DNA of 64,000 nucleotides, taken from NCBI RefSeq assembly GCF_046719765.1, contig NZ_JABEBY010000008.1, positions 62,001 to 126,000 of the forward strand, read 5' to 3'. The translations under genes were made by a program, and so were the position numbers. The stretch is from Halonotius sp046719765 (GTDB lineage Archaea; Halobacteriota; Halobacteria; Halobacteriales; Haloferacaceae). The notes beneath the pieces were generated by a model. The model was not told where the DNA came from, ran no database searches, and saw only the letters and a list, made by a program, of their open reading frames with translations. Of this stretch, positions 50,851 to 59,205 are shown piece by piece; the first letter of the stretch is position 1, and the number at the start of each line of letters is the position of its first letter.

Positions 50851-52419
50851 GTGCTGACGAAGGATCTCCTCCGTGTCTCCCGCCGCGGCGGCTGCTACCG
50901 CCCCGAGTTCATTGGCCGGGAGGCCCGCCCCCTGGCGGCGAAACTCATCGGCACCTATCAAGGCCACGTCGGCGAAACACGGGGGACGCTCGACGAAGCG
51001 GTCGAAGCCATCGAACGCGAGAAGGAGGAGTTCAAACTCGTTCGCGGGTTCGCCGCGCTGCTCGACCGGGAGGCTGAGTTCGAGACCGACGCATCACTGC
51101 CGCCGGAGCGCGCCCGCCGGGTCGCCTTCGAGGCCGCCGAGGCCGTCGGCGTCGCCAGCGACGACGAACGCGAGCAGGCGATCGCGCAGGCGGCCGACGA
51201 CCTCGCGGTCGAGACCGATGCCATCGAATCCTCGCTGTACGCCGACCGCGACTGCAATCAACGACTCGCCGCCTTCGACTCCCGGTGGGATCCTGACACA
51301 CTCATCGAGCAGTACAACCTGTCGCTCGCCCAGACCGCGCTGTTCGACGCGACCGAGGTGCGACTCAAAAGCGACGACCCGCGAGCGTTGATCACGGCGG
51401 TCAAGCGACTCGGGCTGATGTACGAGATCGAACAGCCCAACAGCGACGCGATCGACGGCGACGACGCGGATGACAGCGACAGCCCGCTGGCCGATCAGCG
51501 AACGGTCGTCGTCACCGGCCCCGACCGGCTCTTTCGGCGCACCAGGCGATACGGCACCGCTTTCGCTCGCCTGCTGCGGTCGGTCGCGGCCACGAACGAG
51601 TGGGAGTTGACGGCGACTGTCGACGACCACGGCACCGACAGCGAGATGACACTCCGCGCTGACGACGTGTCGGTGCCGGGTGTCGATCCCGTTGCCGAGC
51701 CAAGCTACGACAGCGGCGTCGAGCGCGACTTCGCCGCCCGGTTTGAAGCCCTCGATCTCAACTGGGAACTTCAGCGCGAGCCCGATCTGCTGGAAACCGG
51801 GTCGAACGTGATGATCCCGGATTTCGCCTTCGACTACCGATTCGCCGATTTTCGGGTGTATTTCGAGGTGATGGGGTTTTGGACGCCGGAGTACGTCGAA
51901 AAAAAGCTCGGCCAGCTTGCCACCGTCGAGGATGTGGAGCTCGTCGTCGCCGTCGACGAGTCGCTGGGCGTCGGCGAAGAGATCGCCGCCGAGGATCACC
52001 GCGCGATCCCCTACTCCGGCACGGTTCGGGTCAAAGACGTTGTTGACGTACTCCGTGAGTACGAGGCCGATCTCACCGCGGCGGCCGGCGACAATCTTCC
52101 AGACGAACTCCACCCTGACACCGACGTGATCGAACTCGACGACCTAGCCGCCGAATACGGCGTTGCGACCGACGTGGTCGACGAGCGATCATTCCCGGCG
52201 CACACCCGCGTCGGTCAGTGGCTCGTCCGGCCCGCCGTGCTGGCCGAGATCGACGATGAGATCGAGGCCGGCCAGTCGTTCGACGAGGCCGAGTCGATCA
52301 TCGCCGACTACGGCATCACCGACGCCAGCGCGGTGTTGTCGGCGGTCGGCTACCGTGTCGTCTGGGACGGCCTCTCAGGTGGAACGCTTGAAGACCGAGA
52401 ACACGAAAGCGACGACTGA
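50851..52419 (+). CDS. DUF790/Bax1-like nuclease
   Basis: From GTG 50851 the 522-residue product matches archaeal DUF790: VLTKDLLRVSRRGGCYRPEFI at the N-terminus, the helical middle, and a C-terminal nuclease-like region with NVMIPDFAFDYRFADFRVYFEVMGFW, where PDF and E-V-x-G-x-W give a PD-(D/E)XK-type core. Bax1 works with the XPB helicase in archaeal DNA repair. No XPB gene is adjacent here; aspS lies upstream on the other strand. The much longer open frame upstream overlaps aspS and is not real. Confidence 0.85.
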   Translation: MLTKDLLRVSRRGGCYRPEFIGREARPLAAKLIGTYQGHVGETRGTLDEAVEAIEREKEEFKLVRGFAALLDREAEFETDASLPPERARRVAFEAAEAVGVASDDEREQAIAQAADDLAVETDAIESSLYADRDCNQRLAAFDSRWDPDTLIEQYNLSLAQTALFDATEVRLKSDDPRALITAVKRLGLMYEIEQPNSDAIDGDDADDSDSPLADQRTVVVTGPDRLFRRTRRYGTAFARLLRSVAATNEWELTATVDDHGTDSEMTLRADDVSVPGVDPVAEPSYDSGVERDFAARFEALDLNWELQREPDLLETGSNVMIPDFAFDYRFADFRVYFEVMGFWTPEYVEKKLGQLATVEDVELVVAVDESLGVGEEIAAEDHRAIPYSGTVRVKDVVDVLREYEADLTAAAGDNLPDELHPDTDVIELDDLAAEYGVATDVVDERSFPAHTRVGQWLVRPAVLAEIDDEIEAGQSFDEAESIIADYGITDASAVLSAVGYRVVWDGLSGGTLEDREHESDD

Positions 52420-52456
52420 CACGATTGCTTTTCTATCGTCGTCCCGAAGCAAGGCT

Positions 52457-52687
52457 ATGGTGCTCTCCAACCTGTTCGCCTCACGGTGGACACGACTGTT
52501 CAGTGTGCTCTCCGTCGTCGTCACCGGCCTCCGCGCAGTGCTCGGCGGAAATCGGCGGCTCGGCGCGCTGCTGCTCGGCGTCGCCGCCCTCGCCTACCGC
52601 TGGTCGCCGGCCGGCATCGCGCTCACGTTGCTGTATCACCGCTACGGCGACCGAATTACGAGTCGCGCGCTCAACAACGACACCTAA
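52457..52687 (+). CDS. Small membrane protein (76 aa)
   Basis: An N-terminal amphipathic stretch (MVLSNLFASRWTRLFSVLSV) is followed by hydrophobic segments at about 36-46 and 50-60, ending in LYHRYGDRITSRALNNDT. Highly basic for a haloarchaeal protein, which fits a membrane location. Its stop overlaps the convergent stop of the PUA-like gene by four bases. Unknown function. Confidence 0.6.
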   Translation: MVLSNLFASRWTRLFSVLSVVVTGLRAVLGGNRRLGALLLGVAALAYRWSPAGIALTLLYHRYGDRITSRALNNDT

Positions 52688-53265
52688 TCGGCCGACAGCG
52701 GCGACAACGATTCTTGATTTCCTTTTGGCACAGTTGACCGCAACTCGCCGTACACGTACAGACCAACACCGATGGGTTCGCGCTCGCCTCGCTCGACGGC
52801 GGTGCCGTCTCGCACTGGTCGGCCCTCCGGCCCGACCCCGACTTCGTGAGCCGCGATCAGATACCCCCAGTCGCCATCCCAGTCGAGTTCCTGATCCTCG
52901 CCGCGGACGAACGCTGCGGCGGCCTCGCCGTCGAGTTCGATCACGTTTTTTGTCGCGTGGCCGCCGAACCGCTGGATCGCACTCTGGGTCGGCTTCCAGT
53001 GTTCCTGCCGGGTTCGCAACACGGTCATCCCGAGGCCCTCGACGCGGATCGGCGTCGGCGCGTCGTCGGCGAAGATCCAGATCTTGCCTTTGCCTTTCTC
53101 CCAGAACGTGAAGTCCGCGAAGACGGCCGGGTCGATGCCAAAGCGGTCGGCAAAAAAGTCGAGGACTTCCTCGCGGGACGCCCGGCCTTCGACCTCGCGG
53201 TCGGCCGCGGTCGCCGGCAGACGGCCGAACTGCTGGCCGACGTTTTCGTTCTCGTCGTCGCTCAT
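52684..53265 (-). CDS. PUA-like RNA-binding partner of the NOP2/Sun methyltransferase
   Basis: The 193-residue product begins MSDDENENVGQQFGRLPATA and contains FADRFGIDPAVFADFTFWEKGKGKIWIF, GLGMTVLRTRQEHWKPTQSAIQRFG and a C-terminal GVGLYVYGELRSTVP. This is the pattern of the C-terminal PUA-like domain fused to some NOP2/Sun enzymes (as in RsmF). Here it is a separate gene whose ATG overlaps the methyltransferase stop, so the two products probably work together on rRNA or tRNA. Confidence 0.8.
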   Translation of the reverse strand: MSDDENENVGQQFGRLPATAADREVEGRASREEVLDFFADRFGIDPAVFADFTFWEKGKGKIWIFADDAPTPIRVEGLGMTVLRTRQEHWKPTQSAIQRFGGHATKNVIELDGEAAAAFVRGEDQELDWDGDWGYLIAAHEVGVGPEGRPVRDGTAVERGEREPIGVGLYVYGELRSTVPKGNQESLSPLSAD

Positions 53266-54170
53266 GCTGTCACCTCCAGTTTCGCACAGTAGAAGCCACC
53301 GGTGTCGTTGAGATGCGGGTAGATCCGATGGGTTTGCTCGACACTCGGATCGTAGCTGTCGCCCTCCCACTCGGTGACACCGGAAACCGAATCGAGCGGG
53401 CAGTCGAAGTCAACGATCTTGCAGTCTTCGGTTTCAAGCACGTGATCGACGACAGCTTCGTTCTCTTCGGGCGCGAACGTACAGGTCGAGTAGACGACCG
53501 TCCCGCCCGGCTTGGTCGCTTGCACGGCCCGCGAGAGGATGCCCTTTTGTACTGCTGCGACGCTGTGAACGTGCTCCAGCGTCCACTGGTCGAGGGTGTC
53601 GGGGTTCTTGCGGATCGTCCCCTCACAGGAACACGGCGCGTCGACGATGGCGCGGTCGAACTCATCAAAGCCGAACGGCTTCAGTGAGTAGTTTCGGCCG
53701 TCCTGTTTGGTGACGACGAGATTCGTGACGCCCAGCCGTTCGGCGTTGTGTCGCAACGAGGAGAGCCGCCCAAGGTTGTTGTCGTTGCCGACGACGACCC
53801 CACGGTCGTCCATCATCGCCGACAGCTGGGTCGTCTTGCTGCCCGGGGCGGCGCAGCTATCCCAGATTCTTTCGCCGGGTTGCGGATCGAGCGCGAGCGC
53901 GGGCACCGCCGAGACCTCCTCCTGGCCGTGGAGCCAGCCGTGAAAATACGGCCAATTCGTCCCCGGCGACGCGTCGGGCAGCCGCAGCAGGCCGTCGTGC
54001 CACTCGACAGGCTCGTACTCGATGCCTTCGTCATCGAGCGCACGCCGAGCGCGTTCGGGGTTGGCCTTGATCGTGTTGACGCGGACGACCGAGGGCAGTG
54101 GTCGCTCGCACGCCTCGAAAAAAGCGTCAGTGTCCTCGACGAGCGGGGCGTACCGCTCTAAGGGGTTCAT
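53262..54170 (-). CDS. RsmB/NOP2/Sun-family RNA cytosine-C5 methyltransferase
   Basis: The 302-residue enzyme has the RNA-binding N-terminal part (LPSVVRVNTIKANPERARRAL), the AdoMet loop IWDSCAAPGSKTTQLSAMM near residue 110, motif IV VDAPCSCEGTIRKNP and motif VI VVYSTCTFAPEENEAV, each holding one catalytic cysteine. It methylates cytosine in rRNA or tRNA. The gene is coupled with the PUA-like gene downstream. Confidence 0.95.
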   Translation of the reverse strand: MNPLERYAPLVEDTDAFFEACERPLPSVVRVNTIKANPERARRALDDEGIEYEPVEWHDGLLRLPDASPGTNWPYFHGWLHGQEEVSAVPALALDPQPGERIWDSCAAPGSKTTQLSAMMDDRGVVVGNDNNLGRLSSLRHNAERLGVTNLVVTKQDGRNYSLKPFGFDEFDRAIVDAPCSCEGTIRKNPDTLDQWTLEHVHSVAAVQKGILSRAVQATKPGGTVVYSTCTFAPEENEAVVDHVLETEDCKIVDFDCPLDSVSGVTEWEGDSYDPSVEQTHRIYPHLNDTGGFYCAKLEVTA

Positions 54171-54279
54171 ACCCGGCCTTTCGCGGCACCCGGTTTGTCG
54201 GTTTCGCTCCGTGTCACCAGAGGTCGACCGGCGTCGGAGCGACACCAACGATTAGGTGGATCGCTGTTGTCGACCCTAT

Positions 54280-55026
54280 ATGGCTCGTATCGAGCACCAA
54301 CTGGACGATGTCGCCCTTGACAGCCCGACGCTCATCGAAGGCTTCCCCGGCGTCGGGTTGGTCGGCAAGATCATCGTCGACCACCTGATCGAGCAGTTGG
54401 AGATGACGCACTACGCCAACGTTCACTGCGAGGGGATCCCACCGGTGGCAACCTACCAACCCGACAGCAGCGAGTTGGTGACGCCGGTACGGCTCTACGT
54501 CGACAGCGACCGGCAGCTCCTCGCCCTCCAGAGTGATGTGCCGATCAACCCGGCTGCCGCAAACGCCTTTGCCGACTGCGTGACCGGCTGGTTCACCGAG
54601 GAAGACATCCTGCCAGTCTATATCTCCGGCCTGCCGAGACAGCGCGACGAGGACGGCGAGGGGCCGGCACTGTACGGCGTTGGCACCGGCGGCGGAACCG
54701 AACAGTTGGCGACGACCGACATCGACACGCCCGCCGAGATGGGGATGGTCTCGGGGCCGACCGGCGCGCTGCTGTCGCATGCCCTCGAAAATGACACGAC
54801 AGCGGTGGGATGTATCGTCGAATCCGACCCACAGTTCCCCGATCCCGACGCCGCCAAAACTGTGATCGAAGGCGGGATTGAGCCGATTGCCGGGGTCGAC
54901 ATCGAGACGAGCGATCTCACCGACAAGGCCGCAGAGATCGAGCAGGCCCGCAAACAGCTGCTCAAACGGATGCAGCAGGCCAGCGAGGAGAGCAGCCGCG
55001 CCGAGCCGATCCGAATGTATCAGTAG
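54280..55026 (+). CDS. PAC2-family proteasome assembly chaperone homologue
   Basis: The 248-residue product shows SPTLIEGFPGVGLVGKIIVDHLIEQL (about 14-39), then QLLALQSDVPIN, a central GVGTGGG loop and MGMVSGPTGALL. This is the PAC2 fold; archaeal homologues (PbaA/PbaB type) bind proteasome assembly intermediates. The C-terminal 40 residues form an amphipathic helix. The ATG at 54280 gives the family start MARIEHQLDDV. The grpE-dnaK pair follows on the same strand. Confidence 0.88.
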   Translation: MARIEHQLDDVALDSPTLIEGFPGVGLVGKIIVDHLIEQLEMTHYANVHCEGIPPVATYQPDSSELVTPVRLYVDSDRQLLALQSDVPINPAAANAFADCVTGWFTEEDILPVYISGLPRQRDEDGEGPALYGVGTGGGTEQLATTDIDTPAEMGMVSGPTGALLSHALENDTTAVGCIVESDPQFPDPDAAKTVIEGGIEPIAGVDIETSDLTDKAAEIEQARKQLLKRMQQASEESSRAEPIRMYQ

Positions 55027-55046
55027 GGTTCTGAACCCTTAAGCCG
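55026..55046 (+). promoter_or_regulatory. Inverted repeat and TATA-like box upstream of grpE
   Basis: GGGTT (55026-55030) and AACCC (55034-55038) form a perfect 5-bp inverted repeat around CTG, followed by CTTAAG (55038-55043). The latter lies about 27 bases before the grpE ATG and fits a TATA box of a leaderless gene. The repeat covers the TFB-recognition side, so it could be a heat-shock operator, or a short terminator hairpin for the PAC2 gene. Confidence 0.4.
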
Positions 55047-55067
55047 TCAAAGCGTCTGGGTGGAGGT

Positions 55068-55775
55068 ATGAGTGATGACGCAGCCGCGGTCGAGGAATCG
55101 GACTCCGAGACGGACGCTGCGGCCGACGAAACCGAGCCCGGCGACGCTGCCGAGGCAACCGAGGAATCTCCAGCCGAGGATCCAGCAACCGACAACTCAG
55201 CTGAATCGCCCGACGACGAGCACGCTGCCGTCGAGGATGCTACCGTGGACGAACTCGTAACCCAAATCACCGACAGCGACGAGGAACTGACCGCGCCGGC
55301 GACCGAACTCCAATCGCGGATCGAATCGCTGGAGGACGATGTCGCCGAGAAGAACAACGAGATCGACGAGCTAACCGAGAAACTCTCGCGGGCGCGAGCC
55401 GACTTCAAGAACTACAAGAAACGGACGAAAAAGCAACAGGAAGAGATGAAGGCGCGGGCGACCGAGGATCTGGTCGAACGGCTAACTGATGTCCGAGACA
55501 ATCTCGTTCGCGCACTCGACCAGGATGCCGATGCTGACATCCGCTCTGGTGTGGAGTCGACGCTGGAAGCCTTCGACCGGGCACTCACAGACGAAAATGT
55601 CGCGTTCATCACCCCCGAGGCCGGCGAAGAGGTCGATCCCGAACGCCACGAGGTCATGCAGCGTGTCGACAGCGACGAGCCTGCGGGCACCATCGCCGAC
55701 GTCTATCAGCAGGGCTATGAGATGGCCGGTAAGGTGCTCCAGCCGGCACGAGTGACCGTCAGCAGCGACGACTGA
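55068..55775 (+). CDS. grpE: Nucleotide exchange factor GrpE
   Basis: The 235-residue product has an acidic, probably disordered N-terminus (about 1-70), a long coiled-coil helix, and the GrpE core: LSRARADFKNYKKRTKKQQEE, DVRDNLVRALDQD, and the C-terminal beta-wing VDPERHEVMQRV and GTIADVYQQGYEMAGKVLQPARVTV. It releases ADP from DnaK. It lies 175 bases before dnaK, each with its own AT-rich upstream boxes. Confidence 0.94.
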   Translation: MSDDAAAVEESDSETDAAADETEPGDAAEATEESPAEDPATDNSAESPDDEHAAVEDATVDELVTQITDSDEELTAPATELQSRIESLEDDVAEKNNEIDELTEKLSRARADFKNYKKRTKKQQEEMKARATEDLVERLTDVRDNLVRALDQDADADIRSGVESTLEAFDRALTDENVAFITPEAGEEVDPERHEVMQRVDSDEPAGTIADVYQQGYEMAGKVLQPARVTVSSDD

Positions 55776-55815
55776 GCCGGCAGTACCCGTCGGCGAGAGC
55801 AACAGTGGTGATCTT

Positions 55816-55922
55816 GCGGTTTATTTAAATACACCGACTACCTGGATTCGGAAAACCACCTAATCGCAAGACTGCGAGGTTGTCGTCGGTTCGTTTGTGT
55901 CGGCGTGTCTAGTAACCTTTAA
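55816..55922 (+). promoter_or_regulatory. dnaK upstream region with two TATA-like boxes
   Basis: GGTTTATTTAAATAC (about 55818-55832) and CCTTTAACCG (about 55915-55924) are both good archaeal TATA-like elements. The second is about 27 bases before the dnaK ATG; the first would give a leader of about 95 bases with a short CGCA/TGCG hairpin inside. Two promoters could serve basal and heat-induced expression. Confidence 0.45.
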
Positions 55923-55950
55923 CCGATCCAAGGCGGTAATTCAGGCCAAG

Positions 55951-57864
55951 ATGGCCAGTGAGAAGATTCTCGGTATTGACCTTGGCACCACGAACAGCGC
56001 GTTTGCAGTGATGGAGGGTGGCGACCCGGAGATCATCGTCAACGGCGAGGGCGACCGGACGACCCCTTCGGTCGTCGCCTTCGACGATGACGGCGAGCGA
56101 CTGATCGGCAAGCCGGCGAAGAACCAAGCAGTGCAGAACCCCGAAAAGACGATCCAGTCGATCAAACGCCACATGGGCGAGGAGGATTATGAGGTCGAGA
56201 TCGACGACGAGAGCTACACGCCCGAACAGATCTCGGCGATGATCCTCCAGAAGATCAAACGCGACGCCGAGGAGTATCTCGGCCACGATGTCGAGAAAGC
56301 CGTCATCACGGTGCCGGCGTACTTCAACGACCGGCAGCGACAGGCGACGAAAGATGCCGGTGAGATCGCCGGCTTCGAGGTCGAACGCATCGTCAACGAG
56401 CCGACCGCCGCCTCGATGGCCTACGGTCTCGACGACGAATCCGATCAAACGGTCTTGGTCTACGACCTCGGCGGCGGCACGTTCGATGTCTCCGTCCTCG
56501 AGCTCGGCGGCGGCGTCTACGATGTGGTCGCCACCAACGGGGACAACGACCTCGGCGGCGATGACTGGGATCAGGCGATCATCGACCATCTCGCCGACGA
56601 GTTCGAGGACGACCACGGGATCGACCTGCGGGACGACCGGCAGGCCCTCCAGCGACTCAAGGAGGCCGCCGAGGAGGCGAAGATCGAACTCTCCTCCCGC
56701 AAAGAGGCGAATATCAACCTCCCGTTCATCACGGCGACCGATTCGGGGCCAGTCCACCTCGAAACGTCGATCACCCGAGCCACGTTCGAGAACATCACCA
56801 ACGACCTGATCCAGCGGACGGTCGAACCGACCGAGCAGGCCCTCGACGATGCCGACAAATCGAAAGGCGACATCGACGAGGTCATCCTCGTCGGCGGCTC
56901 GACCCGGATGCCCCAAGTCTCCGAAAAGGTCGAAGAACTCGTCGGCCAGGAGCCGAAGAAAAACGTCAACCCCGACGAAGCCGTCGCGCTCGGTGCGGCG
57001 ATTCAGGGTGGCGTCCTCGCCGGCGACGTTGACGACATCGTTCTGCTCGACGTGACGCCGCTCTCGCTGGGGATCGAGGTCAAAGGCGGGCTCTTCGAGC
57101 GACTCATCGATAAGAACACGACGATCCCGACCGACGCCTCGAAGGTCTTCACCACGGCGGCCGACAACCAGACCTCCGTGCAGGTGCGGGTCTTCCAGGG
57201 CGAACGCGAGATCGCCGACGAGAACGAACTGCTCGGGGAGTTCATGTTGACGGGGATTCCGCCGGCCCCCGCCGGCACGCCGCAGATCGAGGTTGAGTTC
57301 TCCATCGACGCCGATGGCATCGTCAACGTCTCCGCGGAGGATCAGGGCTCGGGCAACGCCGAGTCGATCACTATCGAGGGCGGCGCGGGCCTCTCCGATG
57401 AGGAAGTCGAGCGCATGCAGGAGGAGGCTGAACAGCACGCCGAAGAGGACGAGAAACGCCGCGAACGGATCGAGGCCCGCAACGAGGCCGAGGGCGCGAT
57501 CCAGCGCGCGGAATCGCTACTCGAAGAGAACGAAGAACAGGTCGACGACGACCTCGAAGCCGACATCCAGGACGCTATCGAGGACGTCGAGGAAGTCCTC
57601 GAAGACGATGACGCCGAGACCGAGGAACTGCAGGAGGTCACCGAGAACCTCTCCGAGCAACTGCAGGAGATCGGCAAACAGATGTACGAACAACAGGCCC
57701 AGCAGGCACAGGCCGGTCCCGGCGGCGCGGGCGGCCCTGAAGGCGGCTTCGGCCCCGAGGGTGCCGGCGCAGGCGGCGCGGCCGGTGCCGACGGCGAGGG
57801 TGACGAGTACGTCGACGCCGACTTCGAGGACGCCGACGACGCCGACAGCGAGAAAGACGAGTAA
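55951..57864 (+). CDS. dnaK: Hsp70 chaperone DnaK
   Basis: The 637-residue protein has the ATPase domain signatures GIDLGTTNSAFAVMEGG, VYDLGGGTFDVSVLELG and VILVGGSTRMPQV, the inter-domain linker DDIVLLDVTPLSLGIE, a substrate-binding beta domain and a helical lid. The C-terminus is Gly/Ala/Pro-rich and ends in acidic residues. It folds and refolds proteins in the cytoplasm with GrpE; DnaJ is not in the window. Archaeal Hsp70 is thought to have come from bacteria. Confidence 0.97.
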   Translation: MASEKILGIDLGTTNSAFAVMEGGDPEIIVNGEGDRTTPSVVAFDDDGERLIGKPAKNQAVQNPEKTIQSIKRHMGEEDYEVEIDDESYTPEQISAMILQKIKRDAEEYLGHDVEKAVITVPAYFNDRQRQATKDAGEIAGFEVERIVNEPTAASMAYGLDDESDQTVLVYDLGGGTFDVSVLELGGGVYDVVATNGDNDLGGDDWDQAIIDHLADEFEDDHGIDLRDDRQALQRLKEAAEEAKIELSSRKEANINLPFITATDSGPVHLETSITRATFENITNDLIQRTVEPTEQALDDADKSKGDIDEVILVGGSTRMPQVSEKVEELVGQEPKKNVNPDEAVALGAAIQGGVLAGDVDDIVLLDVTPLSLGIEVKGGLFERLIDKNTTIPTDASKVFTTAADNQTSVQVRVFQGEREIADENELLGEFMLTGIPPAPAGTPQIEVEFSIDADGIVNVSAEDQGSGNAESITIEGGAGLSDEEVERMQEEAEQHAEEDEKRRERIEARNEAEGAIQRAESLLEENEEQVDDDLEADIQDAIEDVEEVLEDDDAETEELQEVTENLSEQLQEIGKQMYEQQAQQAQAGPGGAGGPEGGFGPEGAGAGGAAGADGEGDEYVDADFEDADDADSEKDE

Positions 57865-57974
57865 TTCGTAGCGCGCTGTCGGTCGTTACTGACTGTTTTT
57901 GTTGTTCATGATCACATAGCAGTCGATTCCGCTCCAAGCGACTGGGTAGCCGGTATCAACAACACACAACTCCG

Positions 57975-58235
57975 CTACCTATCCTCGTAGTTCCAGTCAC
58001 GACGGTCTCGCAGGCGAGTCGCCAGCTCCTCGGCGACCGCCTCCCGCGTCTCCTGAGGAGTATCCTCGGGAACAAGCATCCCACGACCACTCCCCTGCGT
58101 GCGTTTTTTCACCACGATTCCATCGTCCGTATCTACCCACACCACCTCGTCGCCGGGTTCCAGATCGTATTTCTCACGGAGGGTTTTCGGAATCGTCGCC
58201 TGGCCCTTGTCCGTGACACGCGTTGACTCGCTCAT
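57975..58235 (-). CDS. AbrB/MazE-type swapped-hairpin DNA-binding protein
   Basis: The 86-residue product begins MSESTRVTDKGQATIPKTLR, then EKYDLEPGDEVVWVDTDDGIVV, the SpoVT-AbrB fold. The C-terminal half is helical (ETREAVAEELATRLRDRR) and could bind a toxin. No PIN or MazF gene is next to it: downstream is the convergent dnaK end, and upstream is a divergent winged-helix gene 163 bases away. It may be an orphan antitoxin or a regulator. Confidence 0.88.
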   Translation of the reverse strand: MSESTRVTDKGQATIPKTLREKYDLEPGDEVVWVDTDDGIVVKKRTQGSGRGMLVPEDTPQETREAVAEELATRLRDRRDWNYEDR

Positions 58236-58398
58236 TTGTGGTAATACTTGGTGTAATACTTCAAATCTTACGGGGTATTTCGTTCGTGTTGGCACCCTAA
58301 CGCGGGACGGATTTCGGTCACCAGCCGCATCGAACCCGTTTAGCATCCTCACGCTGTCGGAAAGTATTAATGACATAGAGAGACAACAAGGGACATAA

Positions 58399-58839
58399 AT
58401 GCCCTACCACGTCGACGAACTCCGCCGGGAGGAGCCGTTTCCGGTCACCCCCGAAACGAACGAACACGCCGCACTGCGGTTCCTCGTCGCCAACCACGAC
58501 TACGGCTTTACCCCGTCGGAGATCGCCGCCGAAACCAAGATTACCGAGGGCAGTGCCTCGAAAACGATGAGCCGACTCCACGAGAAAGGGCTCGTCAGTC
58601 GGTCGCAGGGAGCCTATTACGTCGATCCGGAGCGCGTCGAATCGCTCAAACACCGACTGGAATCACTGGACGCCGCTGTCGATCTGTTCGATGATGCACC
58701 GGACGACGCCTACGCCAACGCCGGCTGGGAGGAACAACTCTCGGAACTCGATCCCGGCGACGAGCCCGCCAGCGGTGAGACCGACGATACCGACGCCGAG
58801 ACACTCGTTTCGAATCAGGAGGCCAACGACGAGGCCTAA
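58399..58839 (+). CDS. Winged-helix protein, probable antitoxin
   Basis: The 146-residue product has a MarR-like winged helix in residues of about 20-75 (NEHAALRFLVANHDYGFTPSEI, KITEGSASKTMSRLHEKGLV, YYVDPERV). The C-terminal part is acidic and flexible (SGETDDTDAETLVSN). A GTATTAATG box about 28 bases before the ATG marks a leaderless start. The PemK-type toxin gene follows after three bases, so this is the likely antitoxin and autoregulator. Confidence 0.83.
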   Translation: MPYHVDELRREEPFPVTPETNEHAALRFLVANHDYGFTPSEIAAETKITEGSASKTMSRLHEKGLVSRSQGAYYVDPERVESLKHRLESLDAAVDLFDDAPDDAYANAGWEEQLSELDPGDEPASGETDDTDAETLVSNQEANDEA

Positions 58840-58842
58840 TCG

Positions 58843-59184
58843 ATGACCTACAGCCATGGAGCGGTTGTGTCGATCCCCGATCCGTACGACCGCCGACCGT
58901 CGCGTCCCGCTGTCGTCGTCTCCGACGAGCAGTGCCCGGATTACGGGGATCGCTACACCGTCGCCGCGCTGACCAGCAGCGACCGCTACGGCGAGCATCC
59001 CTACGCCGTCACCATCGAAGCTGACGAACCGGCGAGTGGCGAACTGCTGACGCAGTCGTTCCTCGAACTGTGGGCGACCTACCGGATCGCGCATGGCGAC
59101 GTTCGCGCGATGCACGCCCGCCTGAACGCGGCGACAATGAAGCGGATCGCCACCGCCTACGCCGAAATGGTTCTGCGCGGCTGA
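58843..59184 (+). CDS. PemK/MazF-family toxin
   Basis: The 113-residue product shows GAVVSIPDPYDRRPSRPAVVVSD at about 5-27, the SH3-like barrel start of MazF/PemK with the RP-AVVVS strand, then YTVAALTSSDRYGEHPYAV and a C-terminal MKRIATAYAEMVLRG helix. Such proteins cut mRNA. It is paired with the winged-helix gene and not with an AbrB-type antitoxin, even though one lies nearby on the other strand. Confidence 0.85.
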   Translation: MTYSHGAVVSIPDPYDRRPSRPAVVVSDEQCPDYGDRYTVAALTSSDRYGEHPYAVTIEADEPASGELLTQSFLELWATYRIAHGDVRAMHARLNAATMKRIATAYAEMVLRG

Positions 59185-59205
59185 GACGAACGCGAACTGT
59201 GCTGC

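Noticed and set aside
55909..57438. 509-codon open frame opposite dnaK
   Set aside because: It is a well-known kind of antisense artefact of Hsp70 genes, with no independent motif or start context.
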